Shown here: positions 26,538 through 34,522 of the stretch, piece by piece
Position numbering within the stretch: the first letter of the stretch is position 1
Layout: the number at the start of each line of letters is the position of its first letter
Assembly: GCF_017052465.1 (NCBI RefSeq)
Contig: NZ_JAFHKT010000119.1
Location: 1 to 64,000, forward strand
Source of the DNA: Arthrobacter pascens
Lineage (GTDB): Bacteria > Actinomycetota > Actinomycetes > Actinomycetales > Micrococcaceae
Direction of reading: 5' to 3'
DNA: 64,000 bases
The notes under the pieces: generated by a model
Told to the model about the DNA's origin: nothing
Seen by the model: the letters and a program-made list of their open reading frames with translations, nothing else
Databases searched by the model: none
Program-made: the position numbers and the translations under genes

Positions 26538-27944
26538 CTATTCGTGGAGTCCGGCGAGTCTGCTGCCGAATTTGGCCAGGAGTGAGGTCTTGGTGGAGTC
26601 CCTGCGTTCTTCCCATTGGTCAGCCAGTCCGAAGAGCCGGTACATGCCGTGGACACCGAGCCAGCGGATGGGTTCGGGTTCCCACTTCCGTGAGCGGTAC
26701 CCGACCCAGGGGAGTGTCGTCCGTTCTGTTTCCTTCTCGAAGGCCAGCTCCGCGAGAGTCCTGCCGCCTACGTAGGCCGCCGTGACGCCATGTCCGGCGT
26801 ATCCGGTGGAAGATCCGATTCCGGACGCCTGGTCCCAGTGCACGCCGCCGTTCCAGTCACGGGTGACGCCGAGAACTCCGGACCAGGCGTGGTCCACCTC
26901 GAATGGGAAACCAGGGAAGAAGGAGCGAAGCTTTGTAGAGATCAGGTCAACGGTGGACTGGGCTGTTGAACCGGCGCCCCCTGTGCCGGAGCCGTAGCGG
27001 TAGGGCACTCCCCGGCCGCCAATGGCGATGCGGCCGTCCGCTGTCCGCTGCGAATAGATGAAAGTGTGTGCGGAGTCGTTAAGGCACTGCGGCCCGGTCC
27101 AGCCAATCTGCTGCCACGCCTCCTCCGATAGCGGCTTGGTCACGATCATTGAGGAATTGATCGGTATCAGGGCCCTGCTGCCAAGCAGTTGTCCGGAATA
27201 TCCCTCGGTACAGATGAACGTTTTGGCCGCGGTCACCCGCCCGTTGTCCAGGGTGAGGATTTTGCCGTCGATGCTGCCTACCCGGCTGCCTTCGTAGATG
27301 CTCACCCCCATGGAGGTCAGGGTGTCGGCGAGGCCGTAGACGAGTTTCGCCGGATGCATCCGGGCGCAGTGCTTGTAGAAGAGCCCGCCATGGACGGTGG
27401 AGATGTTGATCTGGCTCTGGAACTCGTTCCGGTCGAGCAAATGGACATCGTCTTCGGTCAGCCCGTACTTCCAGTCCGTGTCACGCCGGGTCACGAGCCG
27501 GCCCAGCCCCGCCTTAGTGTGGGCAGCGACGAGCGCGCCGCCCTTGTTCTGATCCGCGTTAATGCCCTCGGCCTGAAGGATGTCCAGGACGGAATCGACG
27601 CCGGCGACAAACTCCTGCTGCAACGCAATACTGGCGTCCAGCCCTCTGCCGGAGGCGCGGGCGAAGGTGGCCCGGTTTCCTGGGGGCATTGCTGAGAGCC
27701 AGCCACCGTTTCGTCCGGAGGCGCCGTAGCCGATCTGTTCTGCTTCAAAAACCGCGACCTTGAGTGAGGGTTCGAGTTTCTTGGCGAAGTACGCGGCCCA
27801 CAGGCCTGTGTAGCCGCCACCGATAATTGCCAGGTCTACAGTGTCCTGACCGGTGAAGCGGGGGTAGGCGGGCCTCTTGTCCGCGAGTCCGGCCATCCAG
27901 AAGCCGAGCTCTCCGTTTCGGGGTGTTGCCGCAAGGGCTGTCAT
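26538..27944 (-). CDS. Gamma-glutamylputrescine-oxidase-like FAD oxidoreductase
   Basis: This 468-residue DAO-family enzyme has the dinucleotide motif AIIGGGYTGLWAAYFAKK near residue 40, the GYGASGRNGGWLS loop characteristic of PuuB/OrdL-type amine oxidases, and the C-terminal YAGHGVTAAYVGGRTLAEL flavin-binding block. Such enzymes oxidise amino groups of polyamine or amino-acid derivatives to aldehyde or imine products. It sits 35 bases after the SDR gene in the same operon, and a second, unrelated-length DAO enzyme follows. The substrate is not predictable from sequence. Confidence 0.85.
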   Translation of the reverse strand: MTALAATPRNGELGFWMAGLADKRPAYPRFTGQDTVDLAIIGGGYTGLWAAYFAKKLEPSLKVAVFEAEQIGYGASGRNGGWLSAMPPGNRATFARASGRGLDASIALQQEFVAGVDSVLDILQAEGINADQNKGGALVAAHTKAGLGRLVTRRDTDWKYGLTEDDVHLLDRNEFQSQINISTVHGGLFYKHCARMHPAKLVYGLADTLTSMGVSIYEGSRVGSIDGKILTLDNGRVTAAKTFICTEGYSGQLLGSRALIPINSSMIVTKPLSEEAWQQIGWTGPQCLNDSAHTFIYSQRTADGRIAIGGRGVPYRYGSGTGGAGSTAQSTVDLISTKLRSFFPGFPFEVDHAWSGVLGVTRDWNGGVHWDQASGIGSSTGYAGHGVTAAYVGGRTLAELAFEKETERTTLPWVGYRSRKWEPEPIRWLGVHGMYRLFGLADQWEERRDSTKTSLLAKFGSRLAGLHE

Positions 27945-27979
27945 GGTTGTCCTTCGTTGTCTGTGAAGCGTTGAGGTGT

Positions 27980-28714
27980 TCAGGCGGCGGTGTATCCGCC
28001 GTCGACGGGCAGGACCGCGCCGGTGATGTAGGACGATTCCGGGGACGCCATGAAAAGGATGGCGTCGGCGATCTCTTCGGGGGTAGCCAGGCGCTGGAGC
28101 GGGATCTGGCCCTCACGCTGGGCGCGGTAGGCCTCGGCGTCGTCCCTGCGCTGGAACGATGCTTCAATGACCGGGGTGACGGTCAGCCCTGGCGCGACGA
28201 CGTTGACCCGGATGTTTCGCGACGCCCATTCGATCGCCGCGCCCTTGGCCAGCATGATCAGGCCGCCTTTAGCCGCCGAATACAGGACCTCATCGGGCTT
28301 GCCGACCATGCCCAGCCGCGAGCTGACGAGGACGAACGAGCCACCCGTAGCGGGCATCAGCGGCGCAAAGTGCTTCATCACCAGGAAGGAGCTGAGCAGG
28401 TTGCTGTGCAGCACGTTCTTCGCATCCTCGTAGGCCATTTCGGTCAGCGGGCCGCTGACCTGCAGGCCGTGGTTGAGGACGACGACGTCTACGGTGCCGA
28501 AGGACTCGGCCGCCTGGCGGGCCAGGCTTTCGACGAACGCCTCGTCATTGAGGTCTCCCGGGACGTACAGATCGTCGGGCTGTGCGCTGGCGAGTTGCTC
28601 CCTGCGGCCGGTAAGCAGCAGTCGGGCACCTTCGTTGCGGAAGTGGGAACATACTGCCTGCCCGATTCCGCTGTTGGCTCCGGTGACCAGGGCCGTGGTC
28701 TTATCAAGTCTCAT
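27980..28714 (-). CDS. Short-chain dehydrogenase/reductase
   Basis: A 244-residue classical SDR starts at the ATG at 28714 after GGAG. It has the TGANSGIG nucleotide motif at residues 11-18, the NHG motif at about 83, the catalytic Ser (VLVSSRLG) and the YSAAK Tyr/Lys pair. It ends with GAVLPVDGGYTAA, typical of the family. It reduces or oxidises a hydroxyl/carbonyl pair in the operon's pathway. An acidic residue at the end of beta-2 is not obvious, and TGRRE suggests NADP preference. Confidence 0.9.
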   Translation of the reverse strand: MRLDKTTALVTGANSGIGQAVCSHFRNEGARLLLTGRREQLASAQPDDLYVPGDLNDEAFVESLARQAAESFGTVDVVVLNHGLQVSGPLTEMAYEDAKNVLHSNLLSSFLVMKHFAPLMPATGGSFVLVSSRLGMVGKPDEVLYSAAKGGLIMLAKGAAIEWASRNIRVNVVAPGLTVTPVIEASFQRRDDAEAYRAQREGQIPLQRLATPEEIADAILFMASPESSYITGAVLPVDGGYTAA

Positions 28715-28798
28715 GTCAGTCACTCCATCGTGGGTAAGTTTGCTGGGTTGCAGGCTGGGGGAACGGAAGTCCCGTCCCGCGTGATCGGTCCGCATCGG

Positions 28799-29902
28799 TC
28801 AGTTGAGGAATCCGCGGGCGTCGACCGGCCACCATTCCAGCATCGTGCCCGTGCTGTCGGTGACAATGTACTCCTCGAAATTGACCACCACCGGGCAGAC
28901 GTGGTTGGGCACCACCGGAAGCACGGTCCCGACGCCGGGTCGGAACCCGGCCGGCAGGGGGAGGAATCCGTGGTACTCGTTGAGTTTGGACAGGACGGCC
29001 GTGGTGCCGGCAATGCTGCCGTAGCCGACCTCGGGGCTGCCTTCGCGGCCGAGGGCTTTGGTGCCGATATCGAGGATGACCTGGTCGGGGACCCAGTCGC
29101 TGACCACCGTGCCGGCGACGAACAGCGCTATCTGATCCTCGGTGCAGGCGCCGAGCCGGGTGTTGTTCAGGTCGTTGAACACGTACTCGCCGGGCCGGAT
29201 CTCGGTGATGACGCTGTTGGTGGCGAACTCCACGGTGGGTGTGGAGCCGGCGCTGACCACCTCCGGGGTGATACCGACTGCGGTGAGGCTGCGCACCGCG
29301 GTGGTGAGCGCGGCGTCCTGGTCATCCGCGGCACGCTTGCGGGCGTCCGGACCGGCGCTGCCATGGCCCGGGTAGGTGAAGACACCCACCGGCACCAGAC
29401 CGCGCTTGCGGGCGGCCAGAGCGAGGTCGCCCGCGGCCTCGGCAGGAGCCCCTGAACGGCGGGCACCGCAGTCGACCTCAATCACGACCTGCAGCCGGTC
29501 CGGTTCTGGGCCCATCGCGTCGGCGAGGGCATTGATCGCCGCGACGTTATCGACGCCGACCCGCAGCCGGATGGTGTCGGCGAGTTTGCGGATCCGCGGC
29601 CCTTTCGTTCCGGCGGGCCAGATCGGGTAGGCGATGAAGATGTCGTCGAATCCGGCCGCGGCGAAGACTTCGGCCTCACCGACGTTGCCTGCGGTGATTC
29701 CGACCGCGCCGGCCTTGATCTGGCGCCGGCCGATTTCGACACACTTGTGGGTCTTGACGTGTGGCCTGACGTCGAGGTTGTGCTGGGCGGCGAAGGCCTG
29801 CATGCGGTCGATGTTCCCCTGCACCACGTCGGCCAACACGATGGGGGCGGGGGTATCGATTCGCTCGACGAGAGCCTCGAGTGCTCGTTGAATGCGCTTC
29901 AC
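28799..29902 (-). CDS. D-threonine aldolase/D-serine dehydratase-type PLP enzyme
   Basis: The 367-residue protein starts at a GTG at 29902 with GAGGAG upstream. It is an alanine-racemase-fold (type III) PLP enzyme. The PLP Lys lies in RPHVKTHK near residue 50, the phosphate-binding segment is VSAGSTPT, and the C-terminal PNHVCP provides the His and Cys that hold Zn2+ in D-threonine aldolase and D-serine dehydratase. The family cleaves or dehydrates D-3-hydroxy amino acids. Together with RidA and two amine oxidases it points to catabolism of a D- or hydroxy-amino acid. Confidence 0.85.
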   Translation of the reverse strand: MKRIQRALEALVERIDTPAPIVLADVVQGNIDRMQAFAAQHNLDVRPHVKTHKCVEIGRRQIKAGAVGITAGNVGEAEVFAAAGFDDIFIAYPIWPAGTKGPRIRKLADTIRLRVGVDNVAAINALADAMGPEPDRLQVVIEVDCGARRSGAPAEAAGDLALAARKRGLVPVGVFTYPGHGSAGPDARKRAADDQDAALTTAVRSLTAVGITPEVVSAGSTPTVEFATNSVITEIRPGEYVFNDLNNTRLGACTEDQIALFVAGTVVSDWVPDQVILDIGTKALGREGSPEVGYGSIAGTTAVLSKLNEYHGFLPLPAGFRPGVGTVLPVVPNHVCPVVVNFEEYIVTDSTGTMLEWWPVDARGFLN

Positions 29903-29970
29903 GCTGTACTCCTCATGATTCTGTCTATGAATGATCGAGGGCGGCGGTGCTGGCTTCCTCGAGTGCTGAA

Positions 29971-30002
29971 TGTGCGGGACCCGCCTCAGCGGGTCCCGCA
30001 CA
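29971..30002. terminator. Perfect hairpin between the PLP-enzyme and RidA genes
   Basis: Two 14-base arms (29971-29984 and 29989-30002) pair perfectly around the loop CTCA. It lies inside the operon, so it may attenuate rather than end transcription or may stabilise the mRNA. CACCACCGCCGT is repeated directly beside it. Confidence 0.6.
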
Positions 30003-30039
30003 CCACCGCCGTCGTACACCACCGCCGTGGTGCCCGTCG

Positions 30040-30510
30040 CTAAACGGCCGTGCAGACCATCTGGATCTCTACCGGAGTGTTCAGCGGCAGCCCGGCGACA
30101 CCGATCGCGGTGCGGGCGTGCCGCCCGTACTCACCCAACACTTCGATGAGCAGTTCACTGGCCGCGTTGGCGACCCGCGACTGCAGGCCGAAGTCCGGCG
30201 TACTGGCCACGAAGACCAGCATCTGCACGATCCGGACCCGGTCCAGATCTCCCACCGCCTGCACAGCGGCGGCGAGGCAGTTCAGCGCGCAATGGCGCGC
30301 GAGCTCCCGCGCCGTCTCCAGCTCGACATCCCGGCCGACTACGCCCTGGCCCAGCAGCACACCGTCCTTGAAAGGCAGTTGGCCTGCGATGTGGATGCTG
30401 GAGTCCACCGAGCGGTGGTCCACGTAGTACGGGTTATCAGCGAGGACGGGTAGCTCCAGACCGAGGGCCCGGAGCCGATCCACAGCCGATCCGGCCTTGG
30501 TGACGCTCAT
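30040..30510 (-). CDS. RidA/YjgF-family enamine/imine deaminase
   Basis: The 156-residue protein belongs to the longer RidA subgroup. It has the conserved Arg in GRHARTAIGVAGLP and the C-terminal VEIQMVCTAV strand. RidA proteins hydrolyse reactive enamines and imines made by PLP dehydratases and flavin amine oxidases, releasing ammonia and keto acids. Both kinds of source enzyme are encoded just downstream, so the role fits the operon. It begins 18 bases after the HAD gene. Confidence 0.9.
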   Translation of the reverse strand: MSVTKAGSAVDRLRALGLELPVLADNPYYVDHRSVDSSIHIAGQLPFKDGVLLGQGVVGRDVELETARELARHCALNCLAAAVQAVGDLDRVRIVQMLVFVASTPDFGLQSRVANAASELLIEVLGEYGRHARTAIGVAGLPLNTPVEIQMVCTAV

Positions 30511-30528
30511 CTGTACCCGGGCCCTCTG

Positions 30529-31224
30529 TTAGGAGCCAGCGGGACGCGGCAGGCCGAAGAGGACGGGGAGGTCGGCGATGTCGGTGATCCGCTCGTAGCC
30601 GAGCCAGTGCTCGTCGTGTTCGAAGCCGCGGTCCACGTACACCTTGTTCTTGATGCCCAGGGTGGCGGCGGAGCGGTGGTCGTACATCGGGCTCGCGGAG
30701 ACGTGCACGATCTCATCCGGTGTCACGCCCAGCTTGTCGAACATGTACTCAAACGCACCGAGCCGCGGCTTATACGTGCCCATCTCCTCGGCGCTGATGA
30801 CAACATCGAAGGGGGCCTTGAGGTTCGCCGAAAGGCGGGCAGCATCCGCGGTGTCGCTGTTGGTGATGATGACCAGCGGGATTTCCTCGGCCAGGCGGTT
30901 GAGTGCCTCGGTGACACCCGGGTACGGGCCCCAGGTGGGGACGATCTCGTAGACAGCCTGAGCGTCGGCTTCACGGTACTCAATGCCGAGCCTGCGTGAG
31001 GCGCGTTCCATGGAGTTGGCAATGATCTGGCGGAAAGGCTTGTATTCGCCCATGCACTCATCGATCCGGTAGGCCTTGGTGGCCTGCAGGTACGCGTCGG
31101 CGATCTCGGCAGGCAGCCGGTCGCCCAGGACCTCTCGGGTCGCGTCGGCAATAGCGAACTTGATCAGCGTTCCGTTCATGTCGAACGTAACGAACTTGGG
31201 CTTGGTTTCGAACTCGAATGCCAT
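30529..31224 (-). CDS. HAD-superfamily haloacid-dehalogenase-type hydrolase
   Basis: The 231-residue HAD protein starts at the ATG at 31224 behind GGAGGATCAC. Motif I is FDMNGTLI: the nucleophile Asp is present but the second acid of phosphatase HADs is absent, as in type II 2-haloacid dehalogenases (D-x-x-GT). Motif II is VIITNSD, motif III is the Lys in GTYKPRLGAFEY, and motif IV is VSASPMYDHRSAATLGIKN, close to the dehalogenase HVASH-D pattern. It may therefore hydrolyse a carbon-halogen or similar bond rather than a phosphate. It is the first gene of the minus-strand operon. Confidence 0.8.
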   Translation of the reverse strand: MAFEFETKPKFVTFDMNGTLIKFAIADATREVLGDRLPAEIADAYLQATKAYRIDECMGEYKPFRQIIANSMERASRRLGIEYREADAQAVYEIVPTWGPYPGVTEALNRLAEEIPLVIITNSDTADAARLSANLKAPFDVVISAEEMGTYKPRLGAFEYMFDKLGVTPDEIVHVSASPMYDHRSAATLGIKNKVYVDRGFEHDEHWLGYERITDIADLPVLFGLPRPAGS

Positions 31225-31254
31225 GTGATCCTCCAATGAAGTGATGCCTCGTCG

Positions 31255-31377
31255 ATTGTCGACGACGCTTAGCGAAGTGTTGTCGATTGTCGACGATACT
31301 CCCGAGGTGCGTAGATTGTCAACGATCTGCCATTACCTTAGACATTCGCTGTGGCGTCGGTTACGATTGTCAACAAT
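31255..31377. promoter_or_regulatory. Array of four GntR-type operators in a divergent promoter
   Basis: Four near-palindromic 12-mers lie between the divergent HAD and cupin genes: ATTGTCGACGAC (31255), ATTGTCGACGAT (31286), ATTGTCAACGAT (31315) and ATTGTCAACAAT (31366). The consensus is ATTGTCRACRAT with twofold symmetry. The form suits a dimeric GntR/FCD repressor, most likely the gene at 23754-24404, which carries a related site before its own start. The sites cover the promoter regions of both directions. Confidence 0.75.
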
Positions 31378-31403
31378 TGACAGCACTACAGAAGGAGAAG
31401 ATT

Positions 31404-31751
31404 ATGCGACCATACGTTTACGTACCTGCGGCCACCATCGCCGGGGAGCTCGAGCCCAACGGCCACCGTCCTGGATACGACTCGGGTGACCCCAAGACGT
31501 CGATCCTGAAGTTCGACACCGCCATCAAGACGGGTGTCTGGGAGTGCCAGCCTGGCGGCTGGGAAGTGACCCCTCGCGAGGACACCGAGGTTTGCTACAT
31601 CGTGAGCGGCCGCGCGACCGTCACCGACGGCGCCACCGGCAACAGCTACGCGATCTCCGGCGGCGACGTGATCGTGCAACCCAAGGACTGGTCGGGCCGC
31701 TGGGAGGTCACCGAGACCATTCGCAAGGTCTACTGCCACGGCTTCGACTGA
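31404..31751 (+). CDS. DUF861/EutQ-type small cupin protein
   Basis: The 115-residue single-domain cupin starts at 31404 behind GAAGGAGAAG. Cupin motif 1 is seen around EVCYIVSGRATVTDG and motif 2 around GDVIVQPKDWSGRWEV; the Trp-rich loop is typical of the DUF861 (cupin_3) group near ureidoglycine aminohydrolase and EutQ. Metal-binding His residues are few. It is divergent from the oxidase operon and shares the operator array, so it is probably part of the same pathway. Confidence 0.85.
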   Translation: MRPYVYVPAATIAGELEPNGHRPGYDSGDPKTSILKFDTAIKTGVWECQPGGWEVTPREDTEVCYIVSGRATVTDGATGNSYAISGGDVIVQPKDWSGRWEVTETIRKVYCHGFD

Positions 31752-31784
31752 GCGCCGTCTCACCGGACAGGCTACTGACGTGCG

Positions 31785-31813
31785 GGCCGCCCCCCTCATC
31801 GAGGGGGGCGGCC
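31785..31813 (+). terminator. Hairpin terminator after the cupin gene
   Basis: Perfect 13-base GC arms (31785-31797 and 31801-31813) pair around a 3-base loop, 33 bases after the cupin stop codon. Confidence 0.8.
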
Positions 31814-31927
31814 TGCTCGCGCTTCCGGCATCACGGCGAGCAGTGACCCACGGACTCCTCTGGAGAGCCGTTAACTGTTCGTGTCTGGGCTCCTGTCTTC
31901 AGCAGCCTTCGAGGAGACGGGCTTTTT

Positions 31928-32725
31928 TCAGACAGTGTAGGGCGCTTTGACGGCCTGAATGACATGGTTGGTGACCTCGTCGATGTCGCCGACGCCGTTC
32001 ACCTGTGTCAGGATGCCTCGCGCAGCGTACGTGGCCACAACTGCCTCGGTCTGCTCGTGGTAGAGGTCCAGCCGGTGGCGGATGACGGCCTCGTTGTCGT
32101 CGCTGCGGCCGGTCTCCTTCGCACGGCCCAGGAGCCGGGCAACCAGTTCCTCGTCGTCCGCGGTCAGCTGGAGGACGACGTCGAGCTTCTGGTCACCGTT
32201 GGCCAGGATCTCGTCGAGGTAGTCAACCTGCGCCGTGGTGCGCGGGTAGCCGTCCAGCAGGAAGCCGTCCTCGACGTCGCTCTCGCTGAGTCGGTCGCGG
32301 ACCATCCCATCCTTCACTTCAAAGAGGTCGGCGAAATCCGCATCCACGGAGAGCACGATGTCGCAGGCGGCCGGCTGTTGGGAGTAATTGTGGACTGCGA
32401 TGTCCTCCAGGATTCCGGCCCCCAACTCCCGGCTGCGGACAACCGTTAGCGGGCTGTCGGCGCGGCCGTCGGCACGCACGGCCCTGCCGATGTACGTCGC
32501 ACGAAAGGGTGAAGGAGTCCATGCGCCCAGCGGCTCCAGCTCCTGGCCGTTCACGGTGAGGCACCAGCGGGAGAGGATTCTCGTGTCCTGATGGAAGACA
32601 CCATGAGGGTGGTGGGCGAAGATGTCCCCGTTCTGCAAGGAAATACAGAAGGACGATCCCTCCACCAGTGTTACCGCACCCAGTCCAGTAGAACCGGCCG
32701 CATTGTCCGCATTCCATCCGGCCAT
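31928..32725 (-). CDS. Chimeric ORF: glycogen-debranching N-terminal domain joined to C-terminal half of adenylate kinase
   Basis: The 265-residue frame starts at 32725 with GGGGAG upstream. Residues 1 to about 140 match the N-terminal domain of amylo-alpha-1,6-glucosidase-like debranching enzymes (FCISLQNGDIFAHHPHGVFH, then QDTRILSRW, DADFADLFEVKDG). From about residue 142 the sequence is the rear half of adenylate kinase (MVRDRLSE, GFLLDGYPRTTAQVDYLDEI, LLGRAKETGRSDDN). The P-loop half of adenylate kinase and the catalytic glucosidase domain are both missing, so neither activity is expected. The join falls where both parents could read V-R-D-R. It is probably a recombination product; an assembly misjoin is possible. 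Confidence 0.75.
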   Translation of the reverse strand: MAGWNADNAAGSTGLGAVTLVEGSSFCISLQNGDIFAHHPHGVFHQDTRILSRWCLTVNGQELEPLGAWTPSPFRATYIGRAVRADGRADSPLTVVRSRELGAGILEDIAVHNYSQQPAACDIVLSVDADFADLFEVKDGMVRDRLSESDVEDGFLLDGYPRTTAQVDYLDEILANGDQKLDVVLQLTADDEELVARLLGRAKETGRSDDNEAVIRHRLDLYHEQTEAVVATYAARGILTQVNGVGDIDEVTNHVIQAVKAPYTV

Positions 32726-32895
32726 CTTGGCTCCCCTTTGAAGAACGCCACTTCGCCATCGTGTTGGATTGATTGAATCTACGCCCCGCCATGCATGCGC
32801 GCCAGATCGAACATTTTTCCCCAAGGTCTGCCTCGACCGCCGTGGTCCCTCGATCCGCCGGTGCGCCATTAAGCAGCGGCTTCAATGGGCAGGCA

Positions 32896-32936
32896 AGAAC
32901 GTACGACGGCGGGATCTTCCCGCCGTCGTACGTTCT
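32896..32936. terminator. Perfect long hairpin, probable terminator of the transporter gene
   Basis: Two 19-base arms (32896-32914 and 32918-32936) pair perfectly around TCT. It sits 31 bases beyond the end of the minus-strand MHS transporter gene and about 170 bases upstream of the chimeric ORF. Confidence 0.85.
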
Positions 32937-32967
32937 GTTTGTTCTTGAGGTGCCTGCCCCGGCGGAG

Positions 32968-34359
32968 CTAGGAAGCGCTTCGGCCCGAGCTAACGAGGAC
33001 CGCTTCGCCCTGTGCCTTTTCGGCCTCGGTGGGCTGCAGGTCGGCTTCGAGGGTTGAGTTCTTGGACGGGTCCTTGACCATGATGGCGGCGACGAGGGTG
33101 AGCGCGATGCAGGCCGTCACGTACCAGAAGAACGCGGACTCCATGCCGCCCTGCTTCAGTGCGAGGGCAACGGGCTCGGCCGTGCCGCCGAAGGTTGCAG
33201 CGACCAGGGCGTGGGGGAGGCCGACGCCCAGGGCGCGGACGCGGGTGGGGAACATCTCCGCCTTGACGATCGCGGCGCAGGCCGTGTAGCCGGATACAAA
33301 CACCAGGCCGAGCATCATCATGCCGAAGGCTGCGAAGACGTTGGTGGTCTCGGCGAGGAGGGTCAGCACGGGCACGGTGATGACGGTGCCGCCGATGGAG
33401 AAGAAAAGCATGACCTTCCGCCGGCCGATGCGGTCGGAAAGGCCGCCGGCGATGGGCTGCAGGAGCATGAAGATCAGCAGGGCGAAGAAGCTGATGACGG
33501 AAGCGTCTTCCTTGGCGATGCCGGAGGTGTTGACCATGTATTTCTGCATGTACGTCGTGTAGACGTAGAAGGAAACGGTGCCGCCGATGGCCAGCGCGAA
33601 GACGGCCGCGAGCTGCTTGGGGTACTGCAGCAGTGCCCGCAGGGATCCCACCGGCTTGGTTCCGTTTTCGAGTCCGGCCGCTTCCCGGGCTTTCTCAATC
33701 TTGTAGTGCTCGGACTCGTCCATGCTGCGGCGGAGGATCATCACGCCGAGCCCGGCCACAGCGCCGATGATGAACGGTACGCGCCAGCCCCACTCGCCCA
33801 TCTGCTCGGGGGTCAGGACGCGCTGGAGCAGGATCATCACGAGGAGTGCGGAGAGCTGGCCGATGATGATCGACACGTACTGGAAGCTGGAGAAGAAGCC
33901 GCGCTTGCCGGGTGTGGCGACCTCGGACAGGTAGGTTGCGCTGGACCCGAATTCGCCGCCGACGCTGAGCCCCTGCAGGAGGCGTGCAACGACCAGGATG
34001 ATCGGGGCCATGATGCCGATCGTTTCGAAGGACGGCGTGAGGCCGATGGCCAGCGATCCTGCGCTCATCAGCAGCACGGAAACGGCCAGGGCGTTCCGGC
34101 GACCGTGCCGGTCGGCGTACATGCCCAGGAGCCAGCCGCCCAGGGGCCGCATCAGGAATCCGACGGCGAAGACGGCGGCCGTGGACAGCAGCTGTACGGT
34201 GGCATTCCCGGCCGGGAAGAATTCGGCGGCGAAGTAGATGCTGAACGAGGCGTAGACGAACCAGTCGTACCATTCGATCAGGTTGCCCAGGCATCCCTTG
34301 ACCACATTGCTGACGACCCGTGGCTTTGCCACCGGCACCGAGGCTTGTTGTGTGCTCAT
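32968..34359 (-). CDS. MHS-family MFS transporter (organic-acid/proton symporter)
   Basis: The 463-residue protein has 12 predicted membrane helices and metabolite:H+ symporter (MHS) signatures. GNLIEWYDWFVYAS is in helix 1, the loop 2-3 motif is GMYADRHGRRNAL, and QGLSVGGEFGSSATYLSE is in helix 5. The second-half loop is GGLSDRIGRRKVML. The family imports alpha-ketoglutarate, citrate, proline/betaine or shikimate with protons. A GntR gene, a TAXI/two-component unit and a kgd gene nearby suggest a dicarboxylate substrate (inference). Confidence 0.9.
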   Translation of the reverse strand: MSTQQASVPVAKPRVVSNVVKGCLGNLIEWYDWFVYASFSIYFAAEFFPAGNATVQLLSTAAVFAVGFLMRPLGGWLLGMYADRHGRRNALAVSVLLMSAGSLAIGLTPSFETIGIMAPIILVVARLLQGLSVGGEFGSSATYLSEVATPGKRGFFSSFQYVSIIIGQLSALLVMILLQRVLTPEQMGEWGWRVPFIIGAVAGLGVMILRRSMDESEHYKIEKAREAAGLENGTKPVGSLRALLQYPKQLAAVFALAIGGTVSFYVYTTYMQKYMVNTSGIAKEDASVISFFALLIFMLLQPIAGGLSDRIGRRKVMLFFSIGGTVITVPVLTLLAETTNVFAAFGMMMLGLVFVSGYTACAAIVKAEMFPTRVRALGVGLPHALVAATFGGTAEPVALALKQGGMESAFFWYVTACIALTLVAAIMVKDPSKNSTLEADLQPTEAEKAQGEAVLVSSGRSAS

Positions 34360-34433
34360 TTGAACTCCCTTGTTCTTGTCTGATGCCGCCGGCGGTCTGC
34401 TGCCGTTGCCATCGTGTTCGGGTCTTGCGCCCG

Positions 34434-34445
34434 TGAACTAGTTCA
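34434..34445. promoter_or_regulatory. Perfect 12-base palindrome upstream of the transporter gene
   Basis: TGAACTAGTTCA lies 75 bases before the transporter start, in the intergenic region after the GntR gene, where its operator would be expected. Confidence 0.5.
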
Positions 34446-34522
34446 AATGTGTCTCACGTCACCGCGTCGGGAAATAGAAACGGCGAATTCTTAGGACTCC
34501 CTTAGGGTTGTTGTGATCCGGA

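Noticed and set aside
27923..29455. 510-codon plus-strand open frame
   Set aside because: It is antisense to the SDR and PLP-enzyme genes, both of which have intact active-site motifs.
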